64,000 nt of DNA, taken from the NCBI RefSeq assembly GCF_014838715.1, contig NZ_CP061947.1, positions 3,162,001-3,226,000 of the forward strand, given 5' to 3'. The notes below the pieces were generated by a model. It ran no database searches, was not told where the DNA came from, and saw only the letters and a program-made list of their open reading frames with translations. The position numbers were made by a program, and so were the translations under genes. The stretch comes from Algoriphagus sp. Y33. Its GTDB lineage: Bacteria; Bacteroidota; Bacteroidia; Cytophagales; Cyclobacteriaceae. Position 1 is the stretch's first letter. Every line of letters starts with the position of its first letter. Below are positions 10,005-21,016 of this stretch, one piece after another.

Positions 10005-10923
10005 TACCCTTTTGGTACTGATACTCACAGGACTTGCATTTTCATGTGACTCTGAGGAGAACAAAAAAGGGAGATTTCTTCTGAAAGGGAATGAAAAGAT
10101 GGAGGAGAATGACCCCAAAAGTGCAATGGGCTTTTATCGTGAAGCCCTAGAAATGGATTCAACGTACGCTGATGCTTACTACAACAAGGCCCTGGCCCAC
10201 TTGCAGCTAAATCAACTTACGGAAACTATCCAGGACCTCAGTCTTGCCATCAGGTATAAACCGGATTACTACGATGCTATCTTCCAAAGAGGATTGGGCT
10301 ACCTCGACAACGGTGAGTTTTATAATGCCAGAGAAGACGGAAAGAAACTCTTACTGCTTGATGACAAAAACTGGAAAAGCTATTTTCTCAAGGGGTTGGT
10401 GGAAGAGAAATTAAAGAATTTTCCCGAAGCGCTTAATGCATTCACCAAAGCATCCGAACTCAATCCGAAGAATTCTGATCTGCTAGTGAACCAAGCAACA
10501 ATCCTATATTATCAGAAAGATTTCGCTGCTGCGCAACAGGTGTTAAATGAAGCTATGGACATCAATCCACTGGAGCCAAATCTTCATAATTTGAAATCAA
10601 TGATCTATTTCGATGAGCAAAATTATACAGGAGCACTAGATGCTGTAGAGAAAGCAATTTCTCTGGATAAAAGTCAGGCCTATTTCTACAACAACAAAGG
10701 TTTGTATCTACTCTTTCTTGATAGGCAAGAAGAAGCATTGGATCTAATCAATCAAAGTATCAAGATGGATTCAAAAAATCCTTTTGCGCTAAGAAACAAA
10801 GGTATTTACTATGTGATGAAGGGGGATAAAATTTCTGCGCTTCAGTATTTGGTGGAGTTGAATCAGGATTTTCCGGACATGGACTTAGTAGAAGAATACT
10901 TGGAAAAAGCTTATACGCTCTGA
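9985..10923 (+). CDS. TPR-repeat lipoprotein
   Basis: 312 aa from ATG 9985. A longer frame opens at 9898, but the ATG at 9985 gives a proper lipoprotein signal, MKKTTINTLLVLILTGLAFS followed by C, while the longer version begins with a Lys-rich leader that hides it. After the lipobox come about seven TPR units (for example DAYYNKALAHLQLNQ and DAIFQRGLGYLDNGE) running to the end. TPR arrays are protein-interaction scaffolds; this one should be anchored in a membrane facing the periplasm. It overlaps the permease gene by 20 bp on the same strand and its 3' end overlaps the convergent kinase gene by 13 bp. Confidence 0.8.
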   Translation: MKKTTINTLLVLILTGLAFSCDSEENKKGRFLLKGNEKMEENDPKSAMGFYREALEMDSTYADAYYNKALAHLQLNQLTETIQDLSLAIRYKPDYYDAIFQRGLGYLDNGEFYNAREDGKKLLLLDDKNWKSYFLKGLVEEKLKNFPEALNAFTKASELNPKNSDLLVNQATILYYQKDFAAAQQVLNEAMDINPLEPNLHNLKSMIYFDEQNYTGALDAVEKAISLDKSQAYFYNNKGLYLLFLDRQEEALDLINQSIKMDSKNPFALRNKGIYYVMKGDKISALQYLVELNQDFPDMDLVEEYLEKAYTL

Positions 10924-13151
10924 TTTTTCTCAAAGACCACTTCTTTGATAATAGTTTGTAATTCGGAAGCATCGATGGGTTTAGCCACAAAGCCGTCAAA
11001 GTCACATTCCTCTAGCCGATCTATGATTTCCGGTTTTGCGGAAGCAGTAAGTGCAATTACAGGAGCCTCAGAGATTTTCTTGATTGCCACGGTCGCATCA
11101 AAACCGTCCATTTCAGGCATTTGAATGTCCATCAGAATACAGTCAAAATCCCTGTGGCTCACAGCATTCACAGCTTCACGCCCATTCAAAACCCGTTCAT
11201 AAGTAAATCCCCATTTATTGATGATCTTACCCAAAACCAAAGCATTTACATCATTATCTTCAGCCATGAGTAGGTGGATCGATGAGCTTTGGCCAGAATC
11301 GCCGTTATTATTCACCTGTTTTTCCAACTTCATTTCAACAATGTCAAACTCCAGTTCGAAAAAGAACCTGCTCCCTTTATTCAACGCAGACTGAAGTGCA
11401 ATTTCCCCTCCCATCAAATTCAAAAGCTTACGTGTGATAGAGAGGCCAAGACCGGTTCCACCGTATTTTGTACTGAAGGCTGGCCTTACCTGGTCAAAAT
11501 CATTAAAAATTTTCTCTTGATATTCAGGTGCTATACCTATTCCATTGTCGCATACTTCGAAGTATATTCTCACCCTCCCGTTTCGCTTTTCAAGTAGATT
11601 CACCGAAAGCTTAACCTCCCCTGCATTGGTGAATTTAAGCGCATTGGTAATCAAGTTATTCAAGACTTGCGAAAGCCGTGTTTTGTCACCGAGAACCATG
11701 ATATCCAATCCGTCAGAAAGCATTACCTCCAATTTGTTTTTACTGTCCTTGGCATGAAATGACAACCCTTTAATGATCTGTTTTATAAAATAACTTAGAT
11801 GAAAGGGTGCTTTCTCAATAGTCAATTTCCCTGCCTCGATTTTCTGAAAATCCAGCAAATCATTGATCATGATAATCAAATTATCCACAGCAAAATTAAT
11901 GGTATCCAGCTCCGCTTTTTGATGGTCTAGTGGGTCTCCATGAAGCAAGGAATAGGTAGAAGCTGAAATTGCATTCAACGGAGTTCGAAGCTCATGACTG
12001 ATCATAGAAAGGAAATCAGACTTTATTTGACTGGACTTCTCGGCCGCTTTTCTGGAATCATCCAGCGTAGCTTCAAATTCCTTCTGTCCGGTAATATCAG
12101 TCAGGTATCCATACCACACCATATCTCCATTTTCGATGGCTTGTGGTCTGGCTGTTCCTAAAATCCAGCGATATTCATCATCGGTTGATTCGGATTTTAC
12201 CCGGAATTGACATTGCCAAGGCTCTAGTCTCCGTGCCGAAGTGACCGAACTCATGATCAGCTGGGGTAAATCCTTCGGGTGAACTTGGGAAATCACCCCT
12301 GAGATGTCCGTGATGTTTTCAATCTCTTCAGGCTTTAATCCCAATACCCCGGCAATGCCTTTAGAGAGAAATGAAAAACTCATTTTCCCCTCTCCGTCCA
12401 GTACCAATTGATATAGCGCACCGGGAATTTGCGTCGTAAGGTTCATCAGGAAATTACTGTTATCCTCCAGATTCTTCTTCAAAGCAACTTTCTCAGAAAC
12501 ATCCTGAAATGAAAGCATCACGTATTGCACTCCGTCAACCACAAGTTGCTTGGAAGCGATTTCTAAATCCAGTGGATTTCCAAATGATTTGGAAAGTATG
12601 GATGAAAAACGGTGAATAGCCAGGTCCGAAACCGCCGCTCCGATCCATTGTTTCCATTGCTGAGAACCATTAAATAAACCTTCCAATTCGATCATATGAC
12701 CGATTGAAGATTCCCTATCGTATCCAAAGAGTTTAAGGGCTTCTACATTTGAAAGGAAAATATCCCCCTCAGGGTTTAACACTAGTTGGGCATCAGGCGA
12801 TTCTATCAAAAGCTGCTGAAACTTCTCTCTTGTAGGCAAATTGTGAGTTATACGCTTTTTGCCTTTATAGAATAAAAAATAGTTTGAAGAACTATCCTGA
12901 GGAAATTCTGCTTGAAATTCATAATCATCCCCACAATAACTTAATTCTATCTCCTCTGCTAAGCCAAAAACACTGATATTAAGACCTAGACCTACTAGAC
13001 TTCTATCCGTTAAATTTGCTCCAATCTGCTCTTCAAAAGATCTATTGGAATAAAAAATGGAATAGGGGAAAGTATCATCCGCAAGAAACACCATCTCTGA
13101 TGACTCGTGAATAAGTTTTTTAAACGTATCATTGATTCCCCTCTCTTGCAT
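10911..13151 (-). CDS. PAS-domain hybrid histidine kinase with C-terminal receiver
   Basis: 746 aa with no membrane segment visible. Domains in order: PAS-like regions about 10-110 and 110-225, a PAS/PAC region about 235-360 (ending WYGYLTDITGQKEFE), HisKA with FLSMISHELRTPLNAI (phospho-acceptor H386), HATPase (DNGIGIAPEYQ, GGTGLGLSI), and a receiver with phospho-acceptor Asp in MDIQMPEMDG (D675) and conserved K in FVAKP. It is a cytoplasmic hybrid sensor; the cue is unknown. No separate response regulator is nearby. It converges on the TPR gene with a 13-bp overlap. Confidence 0.85.
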   Translation of the reverse strand: MQERGINDTFKKLIHESSEMVFLADDTFPYSIFYSNRSFEEQIGANLTDRSLVGLGLNISVFGLAEEIELSYCGDDYEFQAEFPQDSSSNYFLFYKGKKRITHNLPTREKFQQLLIESPDAQLVLNPEGDIFLSNVEALKLFGYDRESSIGHMIELEGLFNGSQQWKQWIGAAVSDLAIHRFSSILSKSFGNPLDLEIASKQLVVDGVQYVMLSFQDVSEKVALKKNLEDNSNFLMNLTTQIPGALYQLVLDGEGKMSFSFLSKGIAGVLGLKPEEIENITDISGVISQVHPKDLPQLIMSSVTSARRLEPWQCQFRVKSESTDDEYRWILGTARPQAIENGDMVWYGYLTDITGQKEFEATLDDSRKAAEKSSQIKSDFLSMISHELRTPLNAISASTYSLLHGDPLDHQKAELDTINFAVDNLIIMINDLLDFQKIEAGKLTIEKAPFHLSYFIKQIIKGLSFHAKDSKNKLEVMLSDGLDIMVLGDKTRLSQVLNNLITNALKFTNAGEVKLSVNLLEKRNGRVRIYFEVCDNGIGIAPEYQEKIFNDFDQVRPAFSTKYGGTGLGLSITRKLLNLMGGEIALQSALNKGSRFFFELEFDIVEMKLEKQVNNNGDSGQSSSIHLLMAEDNDVNALVLGKIINKWGFTYERVLNGREAVNAVSHRDFDCILMDIQMPEMDGFDATVAIKKISEAPVIALTASAKPEIIDRLEECDFDGFVAKPIDASELQTIIKEVVFEKNQSV

Positions 13152-13618
13152 TCAATTGGTGGTTGCCGTGATTGAGCCCGGATTATGATAGTCCCAAATC
13201 CAAACTTCTTACTATCACGCCATAAACCTACATCAAAATGCATTTCATATCAAGTAATTTGGTTTATAAATAAAATTAAAAAATGTGAAAAATAATTTTG
13301 AATAGGATTTTATACCCTTTTTAGGAGGTTCCATTGCCAAAAAAATATTTATAAACCGCAACTTCTGCAAAAACCTTAGTACCAATTGAGCTTAAAAAGG
13401 GCTTTCTGAAATACACCCTATGGATTTTATGAATTGGATTTTCCGAGCCTCTATCAACTGATTAGCTATAGTATGACTAGGTACAAAAGCTTTAATAAAT
13501 GAGTCGAAAGAGCCCTCACTTAATACAGCCAGATAGTGATAACATCCTTTTGGAAAAAATTTGTTTTATACCTGTCCAAGTGGGATACGCCAACTTATTT
13601 GTCCTTATATGGATAAAA
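13152..13618. other. 467-bp AT-rich intergenic region
   Basis: Lies between the kinase start and the porin stop, both on the - strand. No reading frame with family-like composition, no strong hairpin and no clear CAAAnnTA promoter element was found; it must contain the kinase promoter. Confidence 0.4.
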
Positions 13619-14833
13619 TCAAATACCGAATTCCACCTGAAATGTGGCAAACCAATAATTCCTCAAGTTTACTACCTGTGTCTGCCCATTATTCCAAGCA
13701 TATCCCAGATTACCCTGAAGCTTTATCCTGTGTCCGTTTAAGTATTTGGAATAACCTAAGGCCGCTTCCTCTAGTTTATTCTCATATTCCCTGATCTCCT
13801 TATCAGGGCGTACAGATGCATATCGTAAAGCCAACTCAGACTTCCGGGAAACCATTTTACTGAGATGCATATTTGTACCGATTCCGACAAATACTACTTG
13901 AGAATCCCCTTCTGAATTCTTAGTAATGGGATCATCTGCACCTCTCTTAAAGAACTCTGCCATAGCTCCCCAACCGGCATATTTGAACATGGCGTCGGCA
14001 ATAAGAACATTCAAATCCCTACCCTCATAAAGCCGGGACCCGAGCTGACCTCTTGTCCGGTGGGCATTTTTGTTCAAATTATAGGAAACACCAAGGGTAA
14101 GTTTTGGATTCTCTTCAAACTCCAAATCACCTTCTGAGTAATCCCCATTGTTTTTAAAATTGCCAAATGGAAGATACTCAATCCTTCCTGTATAACTTAA
14201 TCCATTATCCCCGACAGAAGGGTTTCGTCCTTCCCCTGTATTGATAGCACCTTTAAGTTGAATTTGAGATCTCCCCTTGGTCTGATATGTGTAATATCCA
14301 AAAAAGCCAAAATCACGATCCAACGTAAAGAAACCATTTGCTATGGAACGGTCTGCAAACTGAAGATTGCCTGAACTTATTACACGCTCCCTGTTCCCAG
14401 GAAGCTTGGATTGCCCAAAACCCACATATAAATTGGGATTTAGAAAGTAATACACTATTGCATCCCGGATAGGCTGGGCGTAACCTCCTGATTCCAGATC
14501 CAAATCTGATTTAGAAAACCCCAATTGTATATAATACTGGATTTTAGGACTCAACACATATCCGTCAAGCCGCAATCGAAGCCTTCTAACTCTAAAGTCC
14601 ACTTGGTCAACCCTAAAACCCTCCCTGCTTACCGTATTAAAACCAAAGCGGTTTTGCATTCTAAATCTCAGATTCAGAAGAAAAAGAGAGTCTTTGGAGA
14701 TACTTATCCCATTTCTCACATTGATAAGTGCACGCTCATCTGATTCATTTTGTGCAAACAAATCCTGAGTACCCAAAACGATGAGTATAATCCAAAAGCA
14801 AAAACATAAAGGGAGTTGAGGCTGCTTTCCCAT
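13619..14833 (-). CDS. Phosphate-selective porin-like (OprO/OprP) outer-membrane protein
   Basis: 404 aa with an N-terminal hydrophobic signal ending near DLFAQNE. The mature part has features of OprO/OprP-type porins: an early FRVRRLRLRLDGYV strand, IQYYIQLGFSKSDLD, and repeated amphipathic strands, ending with WFATFQVEFGI (terminal hydrophobic strand). It probably forms an outer-membrane channel; phosphate specificity cannot be assumed. It lies downstream of aconitase, but a strong terminator at 14849-14880 separates the two, so separate transcription is likely. Confidence 0.75.
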   Translation of the reverse strand: MGKQPQLPLCFCFWIILIVLGTQDLFAQNESDERALINVRNGISISKDSLFLLNLRFRMQNRFGFNTVSREGFRVDQVDFRVRRLRLRLDGYVLSPKIQYYIQLGFSKSDLDLESGGYAQPIRDAIVYYFLNPNLYVGFGQSKLPGNRERVISSGNLQFADRSIANGFFTLDRDFGFFGYYTYQTKGRSQIQLKGAINTGEGRNPSVGDNGLSYTGRIEYLPFGNFKNNGDYSEGDLEFEENPKLTLGVSYNLNKNAHRTRGQLGSRLYEGRDLNVLIADAMFKYAGWGAMAEFFKRGADDPITKNSEGDSQVVFVGIGTNMHLSKMVSRKSELALRYASVRPDKEIREYENKLEEAALGYSKYLNGHRIKLQGNLGYAWNNGQTQVVNLRNYWFATFQVEFGI

Positions 14834-14848
14834 AAAATTTTGAATATG

Positions 14849-14880
14849 AAAAAAGCCGTAACGAAAATCGCTACGGCTTA
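14849..14880 (-). terminator. Rho-independent terminator of aconitase
   Basis: AAGCCGTA (14853-14860) pairs perfectly with TACGGCTT (14872-14879) around an 11-base loop that itself contains CG/CG. Read on the - strand the stem is followed by six T, about 20 bases past the aconitase stop. Confidence 0.85.
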
Positions 14881-14897
14881 AAATTGGATTAGTGGTA

Positions 14898-17159
14898 TTA
14901 GGCTTTAGCTTTGATCAGGTTAAGAGCTGATCCAGCTTTAAACCATTCAATCTGTCCTTCATTGTATGTATGATTCACTTGGATAGTATCGGAAGATCCA
15001 TCTGCGTGATTCAACACCACTTGTAATTGTTTGCCTGGAGCAAACGCGGTCAACCCCACAATATCGATGGAATCGTCTTCCTGTACCAAATCATAGTCGG
15101 CAGGATTGGCAAAAGTCAATCCCAGCATGCCTTGTTTTTTCAAATTTGTCTCGTGAATTCTCGCAAAAGATTTCACTAAGATAGCGCGTACGCCAAGGAA
15201 GCGGGGTTCCATCGCCGCATGCTCTCTGGAAGATCCTTCACCGTAGTTCTCATCACCTACTACGATAGAACCTATTCCATTGGCTTTATAATCACGCTGA
15301 GTAGCAGGAACTTCGCCATATGCTCCCGTCAATTGGTTCTTCACAGAGTTGGTAGCATCTGTATATGCATTGACGGCACCGATAAGCATGTTATTGGAAA
15401 TATTGTCCAGATGTCCTCTAAATCTCAACCATGGACCAGCCATAGAGATGTGATCCGTAGTACACTTACCTTTTGCTTTGATCAGAAGTTTAAGACCTTT
15501 CAGATCTGTACCTTCCCAAGGCTGAAATGAATCCAGTAGTTGTAAACGGTCAGAAGTAGGGCTAACTGCTACAGATACTTGTGAGCCATCTTCAGCCGGT
15601 TTTTGATATCCTGCATCTTCTACTGCAAAACCTTTGGTAGGCAATTCAAGCCCGCTAGGTTCATCCAACTTCACGGATTCTCCTTCTTCGTTTACCAGAC
15701 TATCAGTCAATGGATTGAAGGTCAAATCACCGGCAATAGCCAATGCCGTCACGATCTCAGGAGATGCAACGAAAGAGTGTGTGTTGGGATTACCATCGGC
15801 ACGCTTGGCAAAATTCCTGTTGAAAGAAGTTATAATAGAGTTCTTCTCCTGCTTTTCTGCTCCATGACGAGCCCACTGACCGATACAAGGCCCACAAGCA
15901 TTGGCGAGAACCACACCACCCATTTGCCCGAAAGTGTCCAAGAAACCATCCCGATCAACGGTAAATCTAACCTGCTCCGAGCCCGGGGTAATCGTATATT
16001 CAGATTTGGCAATCAGTTTTTTATCAACAGCCTGCTGGGCAAGGGAAGCAGCTCTGGAAATATCCTCGTATGAAGAATTGGTACAAGATCCGATCAAACC
16101 GACTTCCAGTTTTGCAGGCCAACCGTTTTCTTTCACCGCCGCAGCAAATTTAGAAATAGGCCAAGCCAAATCAGGAGTGAATGGACCATTTACATGTGGT
16201 TCCAATTCAGAAAGATTGATCTCAATTACCTCATCAAAGTAAGTAGCAGGATTGGCATAAACCTCCTCATCACCCGTAAGGTGCTCAGCGATTCCATTCG
16301 CCAAATCGGCTACATCAGCTCTTTCGGTGGATTTTAAGTAAGCAGCAGACTTCTCATCATAACCGAAAATCGAAGTAGTAGCCCCGATTTCAGCCCCCAT
16401 GTTACATATGGTGCCTTTTCCTGTAGCTGAAAGAGACCTAGCTCCTTCACCAAAATATTCCACTATAGCGCCGGTACCGCCTTTTACGGTAAGAATACCT
16501 GCCACTTTCAGAATTACATCTTTTGCAGAAGTCCAGCCGGAAAGCTTTCCTGTAAGCTTCACTCCTATCAATTTAGGGAATTTCAGCTCCCAAGGAAGTC
16601 CTGCCATTACATCACATGCATCAGCTCCGCCTACTCCGATCGCTACCATTCCAAGTCCGCCCGCATTTGGTGTGTGGGAATCAGTCCCGATCATCATTCC
16701 ACCCGGGAATGCATAGTTTTCCAATACTACCTGATGAATAATACCTGCTCCAGGCTTCCAAAAGCCTAGACCATATTTATTGGAAACAGAAGCTAAGAAG
16801 TCATAAACTTCCTTGTTTTTATCTTTTGCTTTGGTCAAATCCTGAACAGCTCCCACTTCAGCTTGAATCAAGTGATCACAGTGAACTGTGGAAGGCACAG
16901 CCACTTGGCTCTTACCCGCCTGCATAAATTGAAGTAGCGCCATTTGTGCAGTAGCATCTTGCATTGCAACCCTGTCCGGCTGAAAATCAACGTAAGAAAC
17001 ACCTCTGTCGTAAGCCTGCGTAGCCACGCCTTCAGTTAAGTGTGCATAAAGAATCTTTTCAGTCAAAGTAAGTGGACGCCCCACGGCCTTACGAGCCGCT
17101 TCGATACGTTCTGGGTATCTGGCATACACTTTTTTGATCATTTCAATATCAAAAGCCAT
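14898..17159 (-). CDS. acn: Aconitate hydratase
   Basis: 753 aa, the length of the mitochondrial-type aconitase. It interconverts citrate and isocitrate in the TCA cycle in the cytoplasm. The 4Fe-4S ligands are in [11 protein letters not shown] and in [25 protein letters not shown] is the conserved substrate region and [19 protein letters not shown] the swivel-domain motif with the catalytic Ser. It is a single gene with its own terminator downstream and a -7 promoter element about 50 bp upstream. Confidence 0.95.
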   Translation of the reverse strand: MAFDIEMIKKVYARYPERIEAARKAVGRPLTLTEKILYAHLTEGVATQAYDRGVSYVDFQPDRVAMQDATAQMALLQFMQAGKSQVAVPSTVHCDHLIQAEVGAVQDLTKAKDKNKEVYDFLASVSNKYGLGFWKPGAGIIHQVVLENYAFPGGMMIGTDSHTPNAGGLGMVAIGVGGADACDVMAGLPWELKFPKLIGVKLTGKLSGWTSAKDVILKVAGILTVKGGTGAIVEYFGEGARSLSATGKGTICNMGAEIGATTSIFGYDEKSAAYLKSTERADVADLANGIAEHLTGDEEVYANPATYFDEVIEINLSELEPHVNGPFTPDLAWPISKFAAAVKENGWPAKLEVGLIGSCTNSSYEDISRAASLAQQAVDKKLIAKSEYTITPGSEQVRFTVDRDGFLDTFGQMGGVVLANACGPCIGQWARHGAEKQEKNSIITSFNRNFAKRADGNPNTHSFVASPEIVTALAIAGDLTFNPLTDSLVNEEGESVKLDEPSGLELPTKGFAVEDAGYQKPAEDGSQVSVAVSPTSDRLQLLDSFQPWEGTDLKGLKLLIKAKGKCTTDHISMAGPWLRFRGHLDNISNNMLIGAVNAYTDATNSVKNQLTGAYGEVPATQRDYKANGIGSIVVGDENYGEGSSREHAAMEPRFLGVRAILVKSFARIHETNLKKQGMLGLTFANPADYDLVQEDDSIDIVGLTAFAPGKQLQVVLNHADGSSDTIQVNHTYNEGQIEWFKAGSALNLIKAKA

Positions 17160-17206
17160 TGTATAGGGATTTTTTGTTTGGTAAAAGTTTCGATTTTTAT
17201 CGACCG

Positions 17207-17214
17207 CAAATATA
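17207..17214 (-). promoter_or_regulatory. Candidate -7 element for aconitase
   Basis: On the - strand TATATTTG matches TAnnTTTG, giving a leader of about 40 bases. No TTG at the expected spacing was found. Confidence 0.4.
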
Positions 17215-17356
17215 GGAAGTTAGCCCAATAATAGGTAACCATCCTCTTGGTGTAACACCCTCTTTCTCCTTATTTAAAACCATTTTAGCTTTATCCGGTT
17301 ATTTGTCCCGTTGACCAAGGCATCCATTTATTCAGAATCGTTAAAAATCAAAACTA

Positions 17357-17364
17357 TATTTTTG
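17357..17364 (+). promoter_or_regulatory. Candidate -7 element upstream of the 7TM kinase
   Basis: TATTTTTG fits TAnnTTTG exactly but lies about 250 bp from the start codon and lacks a TTG at the right distance, so it is weak evidence. Confidence 0.25.
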
Positions 17365-17611
17365 GATTACGTGTCAAATATTTATTTTTCTTTGCCTTGG
17401 ATATCAGCTACTATTACAGGCTGATATAGTCAATATGATTTCCAACAGTGGTGCCTGTAGCCCTATTTCCCTTGCTTTTACAAAGCGAAGACAGATGCCG
17501 GCCCTGTCACTGGAATTCACCGAATGCTCTGTTGCCTTTGTCTCTTTCTTTCAGAAATACTGCGGATTAACAAAAAATAAAATCACAGATCACTCAACTC
17601 ACCCAGTCTAA

Positions 17612-19387
17612 ATGGAGTTCATTTTAAATCCATTTTCAATAGTACTTTTACTCTCAGGGCTTCTTATGGGGGGGCTTTCACTTTACATTGTTTTTAGGGT
17701 GGAAGACTCTACCAGATGGGTAGCTCTCACCATGCTTTGTGCCACAGTTTGGGGGTTTTTCTATGGATTGGAACTCAGTGTCTCTACCAGAGAGGCAATG
17801 TTTTTCTTTGTCAAACTGGAATATTTGGGCATCGCACCAATCGGTGCCTTTTATCTTATTTTCAGTTTAAAGTACACGAGCTATAAATCACGTAAATTTG
17901 GCCTACTTACCGGGCTGATACTTTTCATTCCCGTTCTGACTTATTTATTGGTGATCACGAATGACTACCATCACCTTCATTACAATTCTTTTGAGCTCCT
18001 AAATTCAAGTCCATTTCCAACCGCTAAAATTGAAATTGGTCCATGGTACTATGTCAATTTGATCTACATATACTTCGCCTTCTCACTGGGAAGCTTTATC
18101 ATTTGGAAAAGATTCCGGTTCTCCGATCAATTGTTCAAAACCCAAACCAGATTATTACTCTTGGGGGGCATATTCCCTTTAGTCATCAATCTTTTATACC
18201 AAACCCACATTTTCAGGCCATTCGAAGTCATTGATTTGACTCCTTTTGCCTTTTTGTTTACCTACCTGATTTTGGGCTTTGCCATTCTAAAATATCAATT
18301 GTTTAGCCTCAAGCCCATTGCCCGCACCAAGGTAATGGAAGCTATTACCAAAGGGGTCCTGGTCTTGGATTCTGCCACTAAAATAGTAGACTTCAATCCA
18401 GCCTTTTTAGCCTACTGCACTAGCCCCGCCAAAATAAAAGTCGCCAGCAAGGCCGAAGTCATTTTCAAAAACAATCATGACATCCTGAAGTTAATCGCAA
18501 CCGGAAAAGCAACTAGTATCGAAAGCAAAATCAAATCAGGAAAACAGGTAAAAACTTACCTCATTGAGGCGATTCCGCTCTTGGACAAAAGAGCTATAAA
18601 CAACGGGCTAGTCCTACTCTTTGAAGATGTCACTGAACAAAAATCCATCAATGAGACCCTTAAGTCCCAAGCCATTGAACTCCAACAGCTAAACGATCTA
18701 AAAGACAAATATTTCAGCATTATTTCCCATGACCTCAAAGGTCCGATTTTCGGTATCAAAGAGCTGATACATTTGACTAATTCAGGGGAAGTTTCAGCAA
18801 AAGAATTTATGGATATGCTACCCGAGGTATCCAAAAACATGGAACAGGTCGCACTCCTGCTTGAGAATCTTCTAGCTTGGTCCAGCTCTCAACTCAGAGG
18901 TGGGGAAATAGTGAAGTATCAGGAATTTGATGTCCACAAAATACTAATCCAACAAAAAGGAATTCTGGAAAGAATAGCCGCTGAGAAGAAAATCAGCATT
19001 TCTATAGATGCCCAAGCCAAATTCACTGCGAAAGCTGACAAAAACATGATCGAACTGGTAATAAGAAACTTAATCAACAATGCAATCAAATTTTCTGATT
19101 ATGGAGGCAAAATCAGGATTTCAACTTACGATGAGCAGAACTTTGTGAAGATCTGTATTGAAGATAGTGGGAAAGGAATCTCTTCTGAAAATCTGTCAAA
19201 AATCCGTGAGGGAATTTCATTCACCACTACAGGCCAAAACAACGAATCAGGAACAGGACTTGGACTAATATTGGTCAAAGAATATATGCGGAAAAACAAC
19301 GGGCAAATAGAGGTTTACTCTGAAGAAGGAATAGGCACCACATTCCATATGAAATTGCCTGCTTGTGCTATAGAAAGCGTATTTTAA
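17612..19387 (+). CDS. Sensor histidine kinase with N-terminal 7TM domain
   Basis: 591 aa. Seven hydrophobic helices span about residues 8-230 and match the 'histidine kinase N-terminal 7TM region' family. A PAS-like domain follows (about 235-345, ending LVLLFEDVTEQKSI), then HisKA with YFSIISHDLKGPIFG (H373) and HATPase (NNAIKFSDYGG, DSGKGISSENL, GTGLGLILVKEY). It should autophosphorylate in response to a membrane or intracellular cue; no response regulator gene is next to it. The 3' end overlaps the convergent acyl-CoA reductase gene by 4 bp. Confidence 0.85.
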   Translation: MEFILNPFSIVLLLSGLLMGGLSLYIVFRVEDSTRWVALTMLCATVWGFFYGLELSVSTREAMFFFVKLEYLGIAPIGAFYLIFSLKYTSYKSRKFGLLTGLILFIPVLTYLLVITNDYHHLHYNSFELLNSSPFPTAKIEIGPWYYVNLIYIYFAFSLGSFIIWKRFRFSDQLFKTQTRLLLLGGIFPLVINLLYQTHIFRPFEVIDLTPFAFLFTYLILGFAILKYQLFSLKPIARTKVMEAITKGVLVLDSATKIVDFNPAFLAYCTSPAKIKVASKAEVIFKNNHDILKLIATGKATSIESKIKSGKQVKTYLIEAIPLLDKRAINNGLVLLFEDVTEQKSINETLKSQAIELQQLNDLKDKYFSIISHDLKGPIFGIKELIHLTNSGEVSAKEFMDMLPEVSKNMEQVALLLENLLAWSSSQLRGGEIVKYQEFDVHKILIQQKGILERIAAEKKISISIDAQAKFTAKADKNMIELVIRNLINNAIKFSDYGGKIRISTYDEQNFVKICIEDSGKGISSENLSKIREGISFTTTGQNNESGTGLGLILVKEYMRKNNGQIEVYSEEGIGTTFHMKLPACAIESVF

Positions 19388-20394
19388 GACAATCCCAGCA
19401 GAAAGGCCATAGTATCTACATTATCAGCATACTCCCATGGCTCAGGACATTGTGCCGATCCAAATGGAATTTTACCGTCTCCGCTTCCTATTATACACTG
19501 AATTTTAGATTTTAGCGGATTCAGTTTTGCTAACAATTGATCCTCGTCCTCATAAATTTCATAATAGAGAACCGAGATCGGAGAGACCATATCCCCACTC
19601 TCTTTCACCAGCAAAAAACCATTGTCCAAGTGCTTTTCTAAATTCACCAGATAGATGGATTTATTATAATCATAGTTATTATGATATTTGTGATGTGATG
19701 CTATTGGCGAATACACTTCCAGCGCACCGAGCAAATCCTGAAGTTGTTCCTCCGACCTCAAATAAATTTTAGAGACATTCCTGCATCCTAAACCATAATA
19801 TTGAAAAATATCCTTGCCTAACCTAATGTAATCCCCCGTGGTCTCATTGCCTGAAAGCACGGCTATTGACGTTCTGTTCTGTCTGATCACATGGGGATAT
19901 TTCCCAAAATAATAATTGAAATATCTGGAAGAATTATCACTTCCCGTGGCAATATAGGCATCCATTCCCTTAAGCATTTCTTCAATCTTGATTTGTCTCT
20001 CTATTTTTGGATCAACTTCAATCAATTTTTTAATGATCCATTTCATCAAGATCGTATCAGAAGAACTCAGTTTGATAACTGCTTGATGGCCTGAAAGTAT
20101 CACACACATCAAGTCATGAAAGCCAACAGCAGGGATATTTCCAGCCATCATCAAGCCAACGGACTTTGGATTTTCTATTTCTTCCAATTCATAGTTCGAG
20201 AGCCAAGAATTCAATTTCCCTTCAGACAACATATAGATAATCCCCTCCAAAGCAGCATCTACAGCATCTTTGGTAAACCAGTTATTGTTGTTTTCTGCTC
20301 TCCAAATCAATTCATCTTTTTCATCCGGGCTCATCAGTTCTTTGATAACTTTCCCGAGATTGACAAATGCGGATATACGTTCTGCTGGTTTCAT
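19384..20394 (-). CDS. Acyl-CoA reductase (LuxC family)
   Basis: 336 aa, aldehyde-dehydrogenase-like fold of the LuxC family. The likely catalytic cysteine is C204 in YYGLGCRNVSK; MMAGNIPAVGFHD resembles the nucleotide-binding loop and HHKYHNNYDYN is characteristic of the Bacteroidota branch. The family reduces acyl-CoA or acyl groups to aldehydes with NADPH. There is no luxD, luxE or luxAB nearby, so bioluminescence is not implied. It is transcribed divergently from a ferredoxin gene 139 bp away, which may be a functional partner. Confidence 0.85.
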   Translation of the reverse strand: MKPAERISAFVNLGKVIKELMSPDEKDELIWRAENNNNWFTKDAVDAALEGIIYMLSEGKLNSWLSNYELEEIENPKSVGLMMAGNIPAVGFHDLMCVILSGHQAVIKLSSSDTILMKWIIKKLIEVDPKIERQIKIEEMLKGMDAYIATGSDNSSRYFNYYFGKYPHVIRQNRTSIAVLSGNETTGDYIRLGKDIFQYYGLGCRNVSKIYLRSEEQLQDLLGALEVYSPIASHHKYHNNYDYNKSIYLVNLEKHLDNGFLLVKESGDMVSPISVLYYEIYEDEDQLLAKLNPLKSKIQCIIGSGDGKIPFGSAQCPEPWEYADNVDTMAFLLGLS

Positions 20395-20412
20395 ACTTTA
20401 TAATTGATGAGG

Positions 20413-20420
20413 CAAATTTA
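20413..20420 (-). promoter_or_regulatory. Candidate -7 element for acyl-CoA reductase
   Basis: On the - strand TAAATTTG matches TAnnTTTG 19 bp upstream of the start codon, implying a very short leader. Confidence 0.45.
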
Positions 20421-20482
20421 GCTTTTTTGAAAAGAAGCGAACTTAGAATCGAATTAAATTAGTTAGTATGACAACTTTTTTA

Positions 20483-20513
20483 TTGCCTCACAGTTTTAAG
20501 GTTATTACTTTTG
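20483..20513 (+). promoter_or_regulatory. Bacteroidota-type promoter of the ferredoxin gene
   Basis: TTG at 20483-20485, exactly 20 bp spacing, then TACTTTTG at 20506-20513, matching TTG-N20-TAnnTTTG. The predicted transcript would start about 14 bp before the ATG. Confidence 0.7.
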
Positions 20514-20521
20514 GGCTTTAA

Positions 20522-20881
<360 letters not shown>

Positions 20882-21016
20882 GCTTTTGCCGGCCCTAATC
20901 CAACTTCCAAAATGATACTTTGCTAAAATATTAACACTGATATTTGAATTCTAGACGCGAATTGTTTTATATTCGGTCGTATTTTAACCAACGTTATTCA
21001 TAAAACATAAGGAATT

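Larger units (their letters stand above)
17160..17611. other. 452-bp divergent intergenic region
   Basis: Separates aconitase (-) from the histidine kinase (+). It contains candidate -7 elements for each direction (17207-17214 and 17357-17364). No gene or strong hairpin was recognised in the remaining 250 bp before the kinase start. Confidence 0.4.

Noticed and set aside
19384..20394. Bioluminescence (lux) gene
   Set aside because: LuxC-family homology only; luxA, luxB, luxD and luxE are absent and the family is widespread in non-luminous Bacteroidota.
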